Translations under genes and position numbers: made by a program
In this document: positions 24,401 through 35,563 of the stretch, in pieces
Layout: every line of letters starts with the position of its first letter
Position numbering within the stretch: position 1 is the stretch's first letter
Assembly (NCBI GenBank): GCA_950295325.1
Contig: OX485807.1
Coordinates: forward strand, 9,761,001-9,825,000
Direction: 5' to 3'
Origin: Polytrichum commune
Taxonomy: Eukaryota; Streptophyta; Polytrichopsida; Polytrichales; Polytrichaceae
DNA length: 64,000 nucleotides
Notes under the pieces: model-generated
The model's input: the letters and a program-made list of their open reading frames with translations, nothing else
Told to the model about the DNA's origin: nothing
Database searches by the model: none

Positions 24401-25332
24401 TTAATCACTCCTATGTTAACTATAACATGGCCTAGTGTGCAATGTATGACAGGCAACATGCCGACGAGTTGAAGATACTAGTGGAACTGTACGGCGAGGA
24501 GGAAGCAGAACGGGCGTACCCTCCATTCCCTGAATGGTTAAGGAGAACAATCAAAATGAAGATAAGCATGGGCGAGGAGGTGGATGGGGAGTTGATGGCT
24601 TTGAGCCAAGAGCCTTCCAGAAGGGCAAGGACCTTTACTGCGATGTGGGCTTACGGCAACCACTATAGGGCAATTCCACAGGGGGGTATGGCCACACACG
24701 TAACCAACGACATGGGTATTGCTTGCATAGGAGGTGTGGACCGCAACATGGCAGTGGCGGAGCGAAGTATATTAATGGCCAATCTAGAAAGGGTTGGGAC
24801 TTTGAGGGAAATAATAGTTGTTAATTATTCATCTAAACCAAAGGCCATCATGATCGGGAACTGTATCAAGGAGTCGAACGTGATTTGGGATGCACATGGG
24901 TTATGGATGGCCCAGATGGACTCAGTAGAAGAACATGACATATCACCATATGTATTGCCTGCGCATGTGTCACAGGTGTGTGGACTATCTCCTGGAATAT
25001 CCGTTTCCGTGCAAGCCTGGGAAATTTAAGTTGCAACAGTAACATGGTGTTGTTAGGCTAAAGGATTGTGGTTGTTGCAGGTATTTTTTGTGGAGGAATT
25101 TGGCGATTCGTTATGGAGTGTTGTGTTGCAGAAGGATGCACGCGGGCGACGGATAATAGCTGAGACTTCAGACCCACTGATAGGCCTGGAGGAGTCTGAA
25201 ATTGAACGAAGTGTATTGAATAGCCACGATTGCGCCCGTTGTCGTGTGAATGACATGGGCAATGAGGATGGGGAGGAGGTTGAGAAAGCGTTGGTGGATG
25301 CTTTGCCACATATACCAAGAACAATTCATTAA
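21404..25332 (+). pseudogene. Tnp2-type CACTA transposase, disrupted
   Basis: The gene reads through five exons with good GT-AG introns: 21404-21619, 21749-23359, 23464-24358, 24453-24975 and 25081-25332. Exon 1 has the transposase-associated Cys motif (YNCPCRLC, then a His-containing helix). Exon 2 has an acidic linker and the Tnp2 core: GYEIIHCCANGC, CPSCHKPRY, RHFPLIPRLKRMF, WPICVFNYNIPPW, LLIPGPES, GDFPAYAMM, CPICG. Exon 3 starts DLPVRHVINVMHVEKNV and continues into the DUF4218 segment (SHDYHCMIQQIIPV, FPPALFDIMAHLVVHL, FVRNKARPE). The last exons carry a DUF4216-like end (VFFVEEFGDSLWSVVL). Lesions are a TGA at 23611-23613, a frameshift at about 23840-23870 and a TAA at 24180-24182. The start at 21404 is the first in-frame ATG; an upstream exon is possible. 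The family cuts and pastes CACTA elements. Confidence 0.88.
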
Positions 25333-26261
25333 AGAGTAGGAGTTTATCGATTCAATAAATAGGTTTACGGATAGAGAAGCATACTACTATTGGGTGCACC
25401 ATTTATTACATTATGTATCACTCAAAATTCAATGTACCCCAAATGTTTATATGAATACATAGTCCAAAGCAAACTATATACCTACCACAATGTTACAGGA
25501 TGGAAGCATGATATCTTCATATGCAAATGTATTTTTCATGGAAGAAACTAGTAGGGTTTTTATGGCCCAATAAATCTTGAATTCCAATAATCTTATTTGT
25601 TTTGTTATGTCCTTGTTTATGAGGCAAGGTTGATAATTATGCCCAAAAAGACTCATTTAATTCCATTTAGGGTTCCTTATATGACTAAATATGTTTGTAT
25701 TATTTGTATTATTTGTGCTCATAATACAGGGCCGTCAATGCGGGAAAAAAACGATGTCACTTTAACGACGGCTCTATAAGTTGACTATGTTATGTTTAAT
25801 GAAGTAAGGTTGATAACATTTCCAAGTCCACCCTTTCACCAGGAGTTACACAAGGTGGAGGCGAATTACCATGTGGCTGGATATATATATATATAGCAAG
25901 CTCCAGAGCAAACCTGTCAATGATTATAAAATAAGGGCAGAAACCCCAAAGTGCGGGGCCTCTGCAGACACTTATTATACATATATATATGGTCCCTAAG
26001 GAAAACATATACATATATATATATATATATATAGAAGGGCCTGATAAATGGGTAAATGGTCTAAAATGGTAAATACCTAGGTACGGGAGTGTCAGAATAC
26101 ATTATTCATAGGTGACCTAGTTGACATGAGTGAAATGAGGCCTTGCAATGACCCAATCTACAAGGAGACACCCAAATGACACATCTAGTTTGAGCCACCC
26201 CACATTCGTGTCAGTTGGCCCAAATTGAAAGTGTGAAAACAACCCCTCATCTGTACTAGTG
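25333..26261. other. CACTA right subterminal region
   Basis: Non-coding end of the transposon. It holds AT microsatellites at 25881-25893 and 26006-26032, and a short segment at 25730-25782 where 'gccgtc' and 'gacggc' face each other around 'gatgtcactttaacgac'. The last 100 bp carry 'gtttgagccaccc', echoing the left end. Confidence 0.5.
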
Positions 26262-26264
26262 ACT

Positions 26265-28026
26265 CTTTGGTTTTAGCTCTCGTGTTTTCGTTCATTTTAA
26301 AAATGCAATCCTCTTTCTATATTTAGGGTTATTCTCTTCTTTCAAACACCTCCTGGCCACTCTGACCGCTTCGTCACTATATGATCCTCGACTTCAAAGT
26401 TTTCATACTTCCATGTGATGCTCCATTGAATCTCTTGGACACCATTCCTACCTTCCTCATTATGGCCATCCCCCCATGCTATGTTCATTTCCACCCTTTA
26501 TTATTACAACAATGTTGAGCATTGTGTGTTATATTGGATGTGATAAGTATTCCATGTTGCTATCCAATTTTCAATGTGTCAAAGAGGTCTTCATTTTTTT
26601 GGGAAGAAGCCTTTGGATGAACATGCCACCATTGGTCGCAGGTGGTGGACGATGATGATAACACCAATTGTGGGCCAAAACGTCATGAAGATGATCAATG
26701 GGTTCACCTATACCATGGGATTTAAGCATCATTTGCATGTATTGTATTCATTGTTGGGCATTTGCATATCTTTCTTGAAGTTGGGGGTTTATTTCTTGGT
26801 TCACCCAACTGCCGAAGCACCCTGCACTCAACTGCAAGAGAACCTTGGCTCGTATAATGTGAGGGGGGGGGGGGGGTTATTGGGAGCCCCCAAATGATAG
26901 CAATGCTAGAATTCCAAAGTTACTCACAAAAGATGGGTCAAGTGTCACGGCAACCCTCATCTAGGTCCAAATATACACTTGGTGCTCTAGCATCATAGCG
27001 TATAAATAATTGTCACTATAACATATTGGTTGTTGTTGAGGAAACCTATTTGGTATGAACCTATAGGGGTGTGGATTTCTACTACACCCCAATGATAGGT
27101 TTTGGGAAATGAAATCTCAATACTCACTCTTAAACTCAACAAGAGTGTCCCAATTGATATTTAGGTAATTATGGACATTCGGAAAGTCTATAATAATGCA
27201 CGTATTGTTTGATAACAAACAAAAACATAGTGCAATCACACAACTATATGGTCATAAATGCATAACCAAAAAACCCCACATATGATGCTCAACAACAAAG
27301 TTGTAGGAAGAGTCTCGATATCAAGAGGATTTGGAGGATGATGTCAACCACTAGTTTTGTCTAGAATTGGCCAAAATGTCTAGATTGACCCAAATACTTC
27401 ACTAAATATGATAGTCAATGTCACTTACTATTCAGAGTTACACATTCCTATATCTTTTTATTATTAGTGTAATTTTTTACCAAGTAAATTTGGACATTAT
27501 TTAGATCTTTGATCCCAAATCAAGTGTTGTTTTGGCCCAAGATTGTCATCTTTGGGCTTTGTATAGGAATCAACATTATCACTTTCTAGATGGTAGGCGT
27601 TGTGAACATACAACTTTATTTTGGTAACCGATTTTTTTTTTTTTTTTTAATTTTTTTGTACTTTGGAGTCAAATGGTGATTCCATTGATAGGATAGACAT
27701 AAATCTCCCAAGACAAATAATTGAACCCAAGCCAAACTTGGTTGGTAATTGATCTCCATATTGGTTTCCATTGCATAGAAGAGAATCATGTGTGAATCAC
27801 GGAGCATTTTGATCAAAGACGCCTATCATGGTGGTGCAATAAATGCATGTCCCTCCCAAGTTTGTGTTGATTCATTCCTATTTGGTTTTGGAAGAGGACA
27901 TTGAGTGACTGGGAACATGATGTAAAAAACTTGTGACAAGGGAACCTGTTTTTCTTAGGGACCCAATGTCTCATAGGTTGTAAATTAGGCCTTGTCTTTC
28001 TCACCCCTACTTCTGGTATCTCTCAC
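26265..28026. other. intergenic, nothing recognised
   Basis: No gene was recognised. There is a G run at 26864-26876 and a T run near 27631-27649. The 107-codon plus-strand frame at 26574-26897 shows no known domain. Confidence 0.4.
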
Positions 28027-28028
28027 TA

Positions 28029-28207
28029 CACTAAATAATTCTATTGCTATGGGCCACAACAATTTTCTAAAGCCCACACTACTTCTCATAATGATTAATG
28101 TGGGTCATCAATATTCAACCCACACTATCTTTATAGTAGAAAATTAGTGTGGGCCATAATAAAAAAAAATCTAGAAAATTAATGTGGGCGATTATTTGTT
28201 TTGGTGC
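28029..28207 (+). mobile_element. hairpin-tipped TA MITE, copy I3
   Basis: The left end CACTAAATAATTCTATTG follows TA (28027-28028). The right end, read backwards, is CACCAAAACAAATAATCG and precedes C-TA. The body repeats the words 'cccacacta' and 'tagtgtggg' in alternating orientation, as in the K copies at 37654 and 46588. It is non-coding. The left palindromic tip is less complete than in I2. Confidence 0.6.
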
Positions 28208-28209
28208 TA

Positions 28210-29307
28210 CTTTTGATGTAAGGTAATTGTTTTATTGTATGCAAGGTGTTGGTTGGAAGTCTTCATGGGGAAGACCCGGCATCTTGGACCCACATTCATT
28301 CCACCTTGACTACATATTTATTGTGGCCAACACTAATTTGCCACCCATACTAATAGGACTATTTAGTGTACCAATGTTGTGCAAATATCAAAGTTTAAAA
28401 CTATGCATACATGTGCAAATTGCCCAACTTGATTGGATAACTCAAGTTCCAAATCAAAGTAAGTAGATTAGAAGAAAAAAAACTATACATGCAGAACACT
28501 AATAACGATTGTTGAACCTCACCTAGGTGAACCACATGGAGTCTATTCCTAACACCAACCATCAGGGGTGCAGTAAAAGCTTGCCCTTATAACTTTATTG
28601 CCAATTCATACATAAGAACCTCAATTGATTAAATTTGGGGTCTTTGGTCCCAAGTTAGGTTTTTTACTGTCTAGATGAATTATTTATGGGTTGTAAAAAG
28701 GGTTCAACGTTTTTACCCATCCCAACGGCAGGTGTTGTGAACATACACCCAAACCATGTGAGAATCAATTTACTCCAAAATTCACTTGAAACAATCTCCA
28801 CTCATGCGTGCTAGAGCTGACCACCCAACCTTTTGCAACCCAAATCTAGGGTATTGTAGAGGCTCCCTATTTTATCTTTCCATGTGCCGGAATGTAGTTT
28901 CCATGTGGGATACAAGTGGGTCATGACGAATGTGAGCATGACACGATACAATTTTTGAGAAGGGAAATAATTATTTTGTGTTGGAATAGGGAGCTCTCTA
29001 TGGTATGTGTACACTTTCACCTTCAAAAACCTATATGATAGTTGGATCATTGAGTTGATCATTATACTAGCAATTTGGATTGAAAGAACGATGAAAAATT
29101 TGTGAACAGAGAGTGCATGTTAGTGGGATCTCATGATTCATATGATGGTCATGGTAGGGGGGGTTAATCCAAGCTTCACTTGTGCTTGCAATGACAATTA
29201 TGTGTGCTTACTAATTAAGTATCTCATAGTGTTAAAAATAAAGCTCCGGAGCATTCAAACTAGCCAATGTTGTGTTGGACACTAGTACGCATTTGAGACA
29301 CTTTTAA
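28210..29307. other. intergenic, nothing recognised
   Basis: No gene or repeat pair was identified. There are short AT-rich open frames only. Confidence 0.4.
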
Positions 29308-29806
29308 GGGCCACTTCACATACGAGCCAAGGGCCGTGACCATGAATTTGTGAGAGCCCAAAAGAAAGTGTCGAAAGGCCGTCCCAATACACCTCCAAAA
29401 TAATGTAGTGTGGTCATGGACCCTCAAGTGTAGTGTGAAGTCATATGTGACCGGGCCCTTAACCAAATGCTATTTCAATGAATTTTTATTCATGCGGGTG
29501 TTCACACATGATAAAACATAATAAATCAACGGTTGTGAGCGTTCGGAGTGCCATGGTCTCCCGGTTTTGTGTTAGGCCTACCTCCAAAAGGTGGTTTTGA
29601 AAAATAGTCCAAGTGACCATGAAACATGATGCATTCGATGCCATGTAGGAATCCATGTAGACTTTACATCCATCTTGCATTCACATACTCCGTTGGTCCC
29701 TCAAGCGTAGTGTGAAGCGAACTTGGACCGGCTCCACCCTTTCCACCAATGAGAGTGCTTGAAGTGCAATGGTCACGGGCTCTCAGTCTCATGTGTGAAG
29801 TGGCCC
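29308..29806 (-). mobile_element. Harbinger-like MITE, copy B2
   Basis: This element is inverted relative to B3 (37809) and B4 (61464). Its ends are GGGCCACTTCACATACGAGC and, in reverse complement, GGGCCACTTCACACATGAGA. The flanks are TAA and TGA, consistent with one mutation in a TAA duplication. The body shares 'ggtccctcaagcgtagtgtgaag', 'ggtctcccggttttgtgttaggcc' and 'ttcgatgccatgtagg' with B3 in antisense (quoted as features of a near-identical alignment). No protein is encoded; the apparent frames over these copies are shadows of the repeat. Confidence 0.85.
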
Positions 29807-30074
29807 TGAGAGTCACAAAAGTGGTCTTAACCTAGTTAGATGTATGTGTTTGTGTGTGTATTTCTTGCTACAATGGCATACTTGCATACATGATGAGTCG
29901 TTCCCAACAATGGTGAGGAAGCTAACAAAGTGTGACACAAGCACTTTGGTTCATACCTAGGACCCCACTAGAGTTTTCTTCTCCCAAATTAGAATCAGGA
30001 GCAATCACATGTTGTTGAATAGTCACTATTTGACCAGGTTAATTGTGCTTAAAATTCAGTTAATCCCCAAAATA

Positions 30075-30239
30075 CATAACATTATTCATATCCATAACAA
30101 GTTTTTGTGGGACTGACAATATTTCACAGAATAAGCCTATGTATTCTTACATTCGGATCGAACGTGGGAATATTCGGGAATATTGTGTGGAATATTGTCA
30201 GTCCTGCAAAACATTGTTATGGATCTGAATAATGTTATG
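30075..30239. mobile_element. palindromic MITE, copy C1
   Basis: The element begins CATAACATTATTCATATCCA and ends with its near reverse complement TGGATCTGAATAATGTTATG. TA flanks both sides. 'gggactgacaatatt' inside the left arm pairs with 'aatattgtcagtcc' in the right arm, so almost the whole 165 bp can fold back. A related copy lies at 35438-35563. Confidence 0.8.
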
Positions 30240-30705
30240 TAAGTATGCATGAGTCATTGGGATTAGAGTAGCCAATGGATGAACCAACTAGCAAGATTAC
30301 ACAATTGACCACATAAGAGGCACATAGGGTACATGTTCCACATGTTCACAACACCTATCATCATGGGCTAAAAACGTGGATTCCTATGTAGAACATGGGA
30401 TTGTAGTTTTTGTCCGACTTAACATCTAGATCATGTCAAAGCTTCAAATGATTGTACCGAGGTTAGTTATAATACAAAACAAGCAATAAACAAGAGAAAG
30501 GGAATTATCACATACGAGTATACCTCTCATCCATCCAACTTAGAAACTTGACCCCCAATAAGGTTTGTTGCCAATTCAGCTCAAATGATCTCAAGTAGAC
30601 TAATTAAAGGTCTTTAAAGGTCATCTAAATGTCAAATCGGCTAAAAGAAGTAATTCCATGCTACATACTATTTATGGATCATATGTTGGATGAATGAGAG
30701 CGACT

Positions 30706-31085
30706 GACTGATGTTGGATTGGTATCAACTTTTTTTGATACCATTTGGGTATCTTTAATGAGGATTACATACTTTTTGATGGGTATGGGTATGGGTATGG
30801 GTATTTGACAAAATATTTGTTTTCGATACCATTTGGGTCTATATACCATGCAAGAACTTTCATACCTAGGTAAAATCACACTAATATCAATACGGTTTAG
30901 AATGGTGTTGACCCAAATAGCACCTCGGGTATACAAAGATTCTCTCACCTTGACATACCCACCATATATCAATATTTGACTGGTATTACAATTTAGATAC
31001 CCACGGACATGTTCTTTGATACCATCATTAATTTTGATCATTGATATCATGCATTCACCTATATACCGGTCCAACATTGACATTG
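30706..31085 (+). mobile_element. inverted-repeat element D1
   Basis: Ends ATGTTGGATTGGTAT and, in reverse complement, CAATGTTGGACCGGTAT mark a 380-bp element. An inverted relative (D2) occupies 59657-60770. Shared blocks include 'caatatttgactggt', 'aaagattctctcacc' and 'catgcaagaactttcatacc' across the two copies. A GGGTAT hexamer is repeated about four times at 30780-30806. A 134-codon minus-strand frame over the element is a chance frame. Confidence 0.75.
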
Positions 31086-31159
31086 ACGCTTGTATACAAT
31101 AGATCCCTCTCTCCCAATAAACCTGTTAGGGGGCAAGTCCCCCCCATGGTAGTAGTTTC

Positions 31160-32135
31160 AGGGGAGATTTTAGGGCACAATCGATCAAAATCATAGTGTT
31201 TCCAAGTCCAACCAATTACATGTTGTGATCTTTCAGTTTTTTTCTTTATTGATTTGAAATATGTTCTATAAATTCCTCCAAATTGATGGGTAATTTTCCT
31301 GAAGTCTTGAAGTTTAATTAGTTATTTCTCAAACTCAACCAATTCTATTTGTAACTAGTGGTCGGTTCTCCCTGTTCATTGCATGGTAGGTCTTGCGAAA
31401 CAAAATCCATGCACATACGTTAAATTAGATTTGGGCTAACCAACCCATACACTTGTTCCTTGTTGGATCCCTAAACCCTTGCCTCCAAGGAACCAATGTA
31501 CGTGTTGGTTTGCCCCAGCTTGTTAAATCACACCTTGCTCTCTATCACAGAACAAGCTTTTACTTGCAAGGTAATAAGTAGACATGACATCACCAACCAT
31601 GTACAATTTGGACTGCAACCTTTATCTAAATGAACAGGGAGAACTGACCACTACACCAAACACGAACACATACACTAAATATTAATAAGCCTATGAAAAT
31701 AAGTAACATTAAATGTAAACTCAAACACTAAATATCAACTATGGTAATATGTGGAAGTGACATGTTTGAATTTAATGTTAGTAAGGATATGACAACAAGG
31801 ATATAATAAGGGAGGTGGCAGTAGGGAAGGTAGCGGAACATTTATGTCTAACACTAATTATCAAGGAATTGAAAATTAATGTTGAGCAGGGTAGCGTGGT
31901 AACATTACTAAATATAATCAAACACTAAATATCTTATTTAGTGTAGTTACAAATGAATTGGTTGGGTTTGAGAAATAACCAGTTAACGTTCAAGACTTCA
32001 AGAAAATTACCAATCATTTTAGAGGAATTTAGAGAATACACCTCGAATCAATGAAAGAAAAACCGAAAGATGTCAAACATATAACTGCTTGGACTTGGAT
32101 GCACTAGGATCTCGACCAACTATGCCCAAAAATGT
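31160..32135. mobile_element. long foldback element L, hosting I1
   Basis: The left arm (about 31160-31380) returns in reverse complement in the right arm (31629-31653 plus 31946-32135). Shared words are 'tccaagtcca', 'ctttc(a/g)gttttt', 'aaattcctc', 'gaagtcttga', 'ggttatttctcaaac' and 'ggttctccctgttcatt'. The arms are about 75-80% similar by eye, with about 250 bp of unrelated sequence between them. The right arm is split by element I1. No coding capacity was found. Confidence 0.75.
31654..31943 (+). mobile_element. hairpin-tipped TA MITE I1, nested in L
   Basis: The right end AACACTAAATATCTTATTTAGTG matches the terminus of I2 at 40658 in structure. The insertion lies between TA (31652-31653) and TA (31944-31945). 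The uninterrupted left arm of L reads 'gtaactagtggtc', whose reverse complement 'gaccactagttac' is the empty site with a single TA. This supports a 2-bp TA duplication. The element is non-coding. Confidence 0.8.
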
Positions 32136-32308
32136 TCCGGGACACTTATTTAAGTCTATAAAAGTTAGTAAAACTTTATACCTGTGGAAGCTGATGTGCC
32201 TGGAGCCCAGAGGACAAGAAAGTTGCTTTTCAGGCGACAAAGTCTACTGTCCTGGCTGTCGCAGAGTTTGTAAATAAATAATAATTATCATTCTACGTTA
32301 CCATGGTT

Positions 32309-32325
32309 GCTGGAATAGCTCAGTT

Positions 32326-32358
<33 letters not shown>

Positions 32359-32382
32359 GAGGTTCGACCCCTCCTTCTAGCG
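32309..32382 (+). tRNA. tRNA-Asn (GUU)
   Basis: The 74-bp sequence folds as a canonical cloverleaf. The acceptor stem is GCTGGAA/TTCTAGC with one G-T pair, and the discriminator is G at 32382. The D arm is AGCTCAGTTGGTTAGAGC. The anticodon stem is TGTGG/CCACA around the loop CTGTTAA, with anticodon GTT at 32343-32345. The T arm is GGAGG-TTCGACC-CCTCC. There is no intron. A T5 run at 32384-32388 is a normal RNA polymerase III stop. It reads AAC/AAT codons in cytosolic translation. No decay is visible, so it is probably functional. Confidence 0.97.
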
Positions 32383-32383
32383 A

Positions 32384-32388
32384 TTTTT
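32384..32388 (+). terminator. Pol III terminator of tRNA-Asn
   Basis: Five T residues start two bases after the discriminator base, the usual polymerase III stop. Confidence 0.8.
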
Positions 32389-33925
32389 GAAATAATTTTT
32401 TAAACAACATACTTTTCAAGTTCAATAGTAATAGGATACGTGTAATATTTGCAAGTAATAATATATAAAATGAACTCCTTATCAAACTTTTCAGAGCACC
32501 ATTTTAGGGTCCCTTCAAAAGTTTGCCATGAAATTCGTTTTTCGATAGTTGTCTTTTGGCCAAACATTGACACTATTTGAACTTGTATTTCTAACAAACA
32601 CACTTTTGAAAGCTCTAAGTAGGATTCATGACTATTTACAAATATCATGTTATATGGATATGAAACATTACCAAATTTAAACTTACGGTGGATGAACCTA
32701 AAAAGTACAGAACATTGGTGCTTAAGTATTAACCCTAATGAGGACTTGTTCAACTTACTTTGATCATGAGTTACTAAACGGTGATGGTTTCCTTCAAGTA
32801 GGTGGGCAAATGTGCTTGAGTGCTTGGAAATTTCCTTGAGGATACATGCCCACCTTGGCTCTGAGGAAGGATATGAAACATGCAACTGGTGTGATACGAC
32901 TCCCAAATTCAAGTCATGTCCGAAGTCAACTTCCTCATAAATTTTTGGAAGCTCGTATGGATGTCTTATTCATTATCAAAAGAACATTCCTTCTCATCAA
33001 ATGATCATAAAGGGGTCTCTCTTATTATGTTCATTATGGAGTCTAGAATGATTACAAATTTCGGGGCATGTAGTCCAATTTTTTTTAAGACACATGTTAT
33101 TTAGGCATCCATTCTCATATTTACAAATAACCACACATCACCCAAATACAGGTGCCCATTCAAGAGGACAATTTGAATAGACCCATCTACCTAGTTGTGG
33201 TGAGGTGTGTAGGTTTGTGAAGGGGGGGGGGGGGGGTTAACCTTGTAGGAACTCTCTTTCAAACTACGTCTTCGTTCCCAAGAGTTGTGACCCACATGTT
33301 GAATGTGGAGCCAAAGGTTTACTATACCAAATAAATGGATAAGAACATTGGCTTCATGAGATGCAAACGTACATGAAAAGTCTCTTCACCCAAGGGCTTA
33401 TACCACATGATGGTGTTGGTTTACGAAACTACATAGATTTTGATGAATAGTGTGGACATATATGTGTAGTGTATCCTATTATGGGTAGCCCTATTGTGTG
33501 TCCCATAGTACACACCACCACGTACTAAAATAGTGTGTGACCTTGGTTACACTTGAATCTTCAAACACTCATCATTCTTTCACTCCTAGATGTACGTAGG
33601 GTACGAAATGAAAGCTATTAAGAAAAATTGGATATATAGGGTTCATTCTCAAGGCTTCCTTAGGTCCAAGAATCAAGGGGAAAACAAAAATCAAGTATGT
33701 ATTTGAATGGCCAATGTGCCTAAATAACCAAATGCCAAGAGGTGATCCTGGTGTCTATGAAAAGAGCACGAAGAGCTCTACAAGATGGGTTATTCGTCTG
33801 TTAATAACAAGCCAGATTTGAAAGTCAAGTCATCATTTGAGACAAGTGAAGGTGTTTCTCAAAGGTAGGGTTTGGTGGTGAACACCACTTTCACTGGGCA
33901 TGTATTCATTTCAAGGCGGGATAAA
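32389..33925. other. intergenic, nothing recognised
   Basis: No gene was recognised. A G run lies at 33223-33236. The 170-codon minus-strand frame at 32400-32912 is AT-rich, partly antisense to low-complexity DNA, and matches no family I know. Confidence 0.4.
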
Positions 33926-33927
33926 TA

Positions 33928-34382
33928 CCACATTGCTTATGGTATTTAGTGTCACGTACATTGTTTGCAAAGGGAATAAACTAGATGCCTAGAGGTCTCA
34001 AAGTGTCAAGCCCGCTAATTGTCAATATGTTTCCATTCATCAACATAAGTAACTCATTAAATATGTACATTATGACAATTGGAGTAGCACATTGGGATAC
34101 GCTAAATGATAGTCTTGCATTTTAGTATGCAAGGGGTAGATTTTTTTGAGCATACTAATGGCAAGAATTAGTCAACATGTAGACCATTATGTAACATAGG
34201 CATGCACCTCATAACACTACTAAACATGATTGGGCCTAGATGTTTGTAAGTGCACTTGAACGCCAAGTGTCATGAGTTGACACTTATGGTGGAGCTTTTA
34301 ATCTTCAATGTAACCTAGCATACACCTCAAAATAGGGTAAGTGATACTATTACGCATGTGACACTAAATACCTTAAATGGTG
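33928..34382 (+). mobile_element. hairpin-tipped TA MITE, copy G2
   Basis: The left tip CCACATTGCTTATGG-TATTTAGTGTCAC and right tip GTGACACTAAATA-CCTTAAATGGTG are inverted relatives. TA flanks both sides (33926-33927 and 34383-34384). Its right 260 bp match 90-356 of the window (copy G1). The outer part of each tip can pair with its inner part, giving hairpin ends. It is non-coding. Confidence 0.75.
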
Positions 34383-34384
34383 TA

Positions 34385-35437
34385 GTACATTGCACACTAT
34401 TTTTAATCTAGTAAAAATAGTGTAACCCACAATGTGAGCCTTTGATGTTATGTATTGCAGGTTGGTAAATAATGGGCACCCACATTATCATCTCTATTGT
34501 GATTAGTGTGGAAATGAGCTCTATAGTGTGGCCCATAATACTAACCATGATTGACGTAGTTCATGTGGCTTTTGTCTTATTACATTTTCAAGTATGTGAG
34601 GGGATTTGTTGGAGTTGTTGATTGAATCAGTAGCACTGTTTATTTTAGGACAAACTAGAGATTTTCTTAGGCAAACCAATAGTTGCTTGCTATCAATGTT
34701 ATCCACTTAAGATTTTTTCACTTAAGAGCATCCCCACTCATGGAGCCACAAACGGGCTTTGCAACATATTACCAGACATCTTAAGGCAAGATCCCATGCT
34801 CCATCCTCCCCCAAAGCTCACATATATCCTATATTCTTACCGCCCACTCATTATGTCGTAGCGGGCCCTACCTCCACAGCCCTTCAGCTCTCCAAATGCA
34901 TAAAGCCAAATTATTTTTGAGAGAGGACCCTTTGTAACATAATCAATGAGCAATAAGAATTCAAAATATACGTGGGATTTTGGAAAATAAGGAATGTGTG
35001 ACCTTGCCTTCTCTAAAAAGTTGGTGGTAGAAGCCCGTTTGTGGCTCCATGGGTGGGATGCTTTAACAAGCCTAACATGAGGACACTTGCCTCGATTGGG
35101 GAACAATTTGGGTTTTCAAAACCAACATTTGCTCTTTATTGTTTAGCATTGGGCATCGTATCATAATCAATGAGCTCAACTACTAAACACTCATGGTTAT
35201 TGAAAACATTCAAGTTCTAGTTGGACATATAGTATTTGTGCAAGCAACCTTCGCTCTAAAAACTTGCAACATTTCATGAGGGAGAGAGAGAGAGAGCAAG
35301 CTTCTTATAGGTTTGGGACTAAAATTCAATACAACTGAGTATAGGTATAGGAAGTTATTGCGGTCAACGTGTTGGAATGAGAAATACTTGAATCTTACAT
35401 TAGAGGCGGCAATTACAATAATGTGAGTTCATGAGCA
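34385..35437. other. intergenic with MITE debris
   Basis: 34390-34550 contains 'cacactatttttaatctag', 'tagtgtaaccc', 'gattagtgtgg' and 'tagtgtggccc', the internal words of the TA MITEs, so a decayed further copy is likely. A GA run sits at 35281-35296. No gene was recognised; the 89-codon minus-strand frame at 34837-35106 has no known motif. Confidence 0.4.
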
Positions 35438-35563
35438 CATAACATTATTCATATCCATAACAATGTTTTGTGGGACTGACAATATTCCACATAATATTCA
35501 GTACTATTCGGTGGAATATTGTCGTTCCCACATAACACTGTTGCAGATCTGAATAATGTTATG
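35438..35563. mobile_element. palindromic MITE, copy C2
   Basis: The ends CATAACATTATTCATATCCA and CAGATCTGAATAATGTTATG are inverted repeats, and 'gggactgacaatattcca' faces 'tggaatattgtcgttccc'. The element is a shorter relative of C1 (30075-30239). It is non-coding. Confidence 0.8.

Larger units (their letters stand above)
16050..26261 (+). mobile_element. complete CACTA (En/Spm) DNA transposon, 10.2 kb
   Basis: The left end reads CACTAGTAGAAACGTAGGGG and the reverse complement of the right end reads CACTAGTACAGATGAGGGG, an imperfect terminal inverted repeat of about 30 bp starting with the diagnostic CACTA. Both sides are flanked by ACT (16047-16049 and 26262-26264), the expected 3-bp duplication. 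Inside are a plus-strand Tnp2-type transposase (21404-25332) and a divergent minus-strand gene with a Transposase_24-like segment (16906-19960), the usual two-gene plan. Long non-coding subterminal regions lie at both ends; both carry 'ttgagccacc' near the termini. Both genes contain stops, so this copy is not autonomous as it stands, though its intact ends could still be mobilised in trans. Confidence 0.93.

Noticed and set aside
25545-25553. 'actagtagg' as an alternative CACTA terminus
   Set aside because: It is in the wrong orientation for a right end and lacks the ACT flank found at 26262-26264.
30679-31083. 134-codon minus-strand open frame
   Set aside because: It lies over MITE D1 and its inverted relative D2 does not preserve the frame.
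32400-32912. 170-codon minus-strand open frame next to tRNA-Asn
   Set aside because: It is AT-rich, has no recognised domain, no convincing context and no splice partners.
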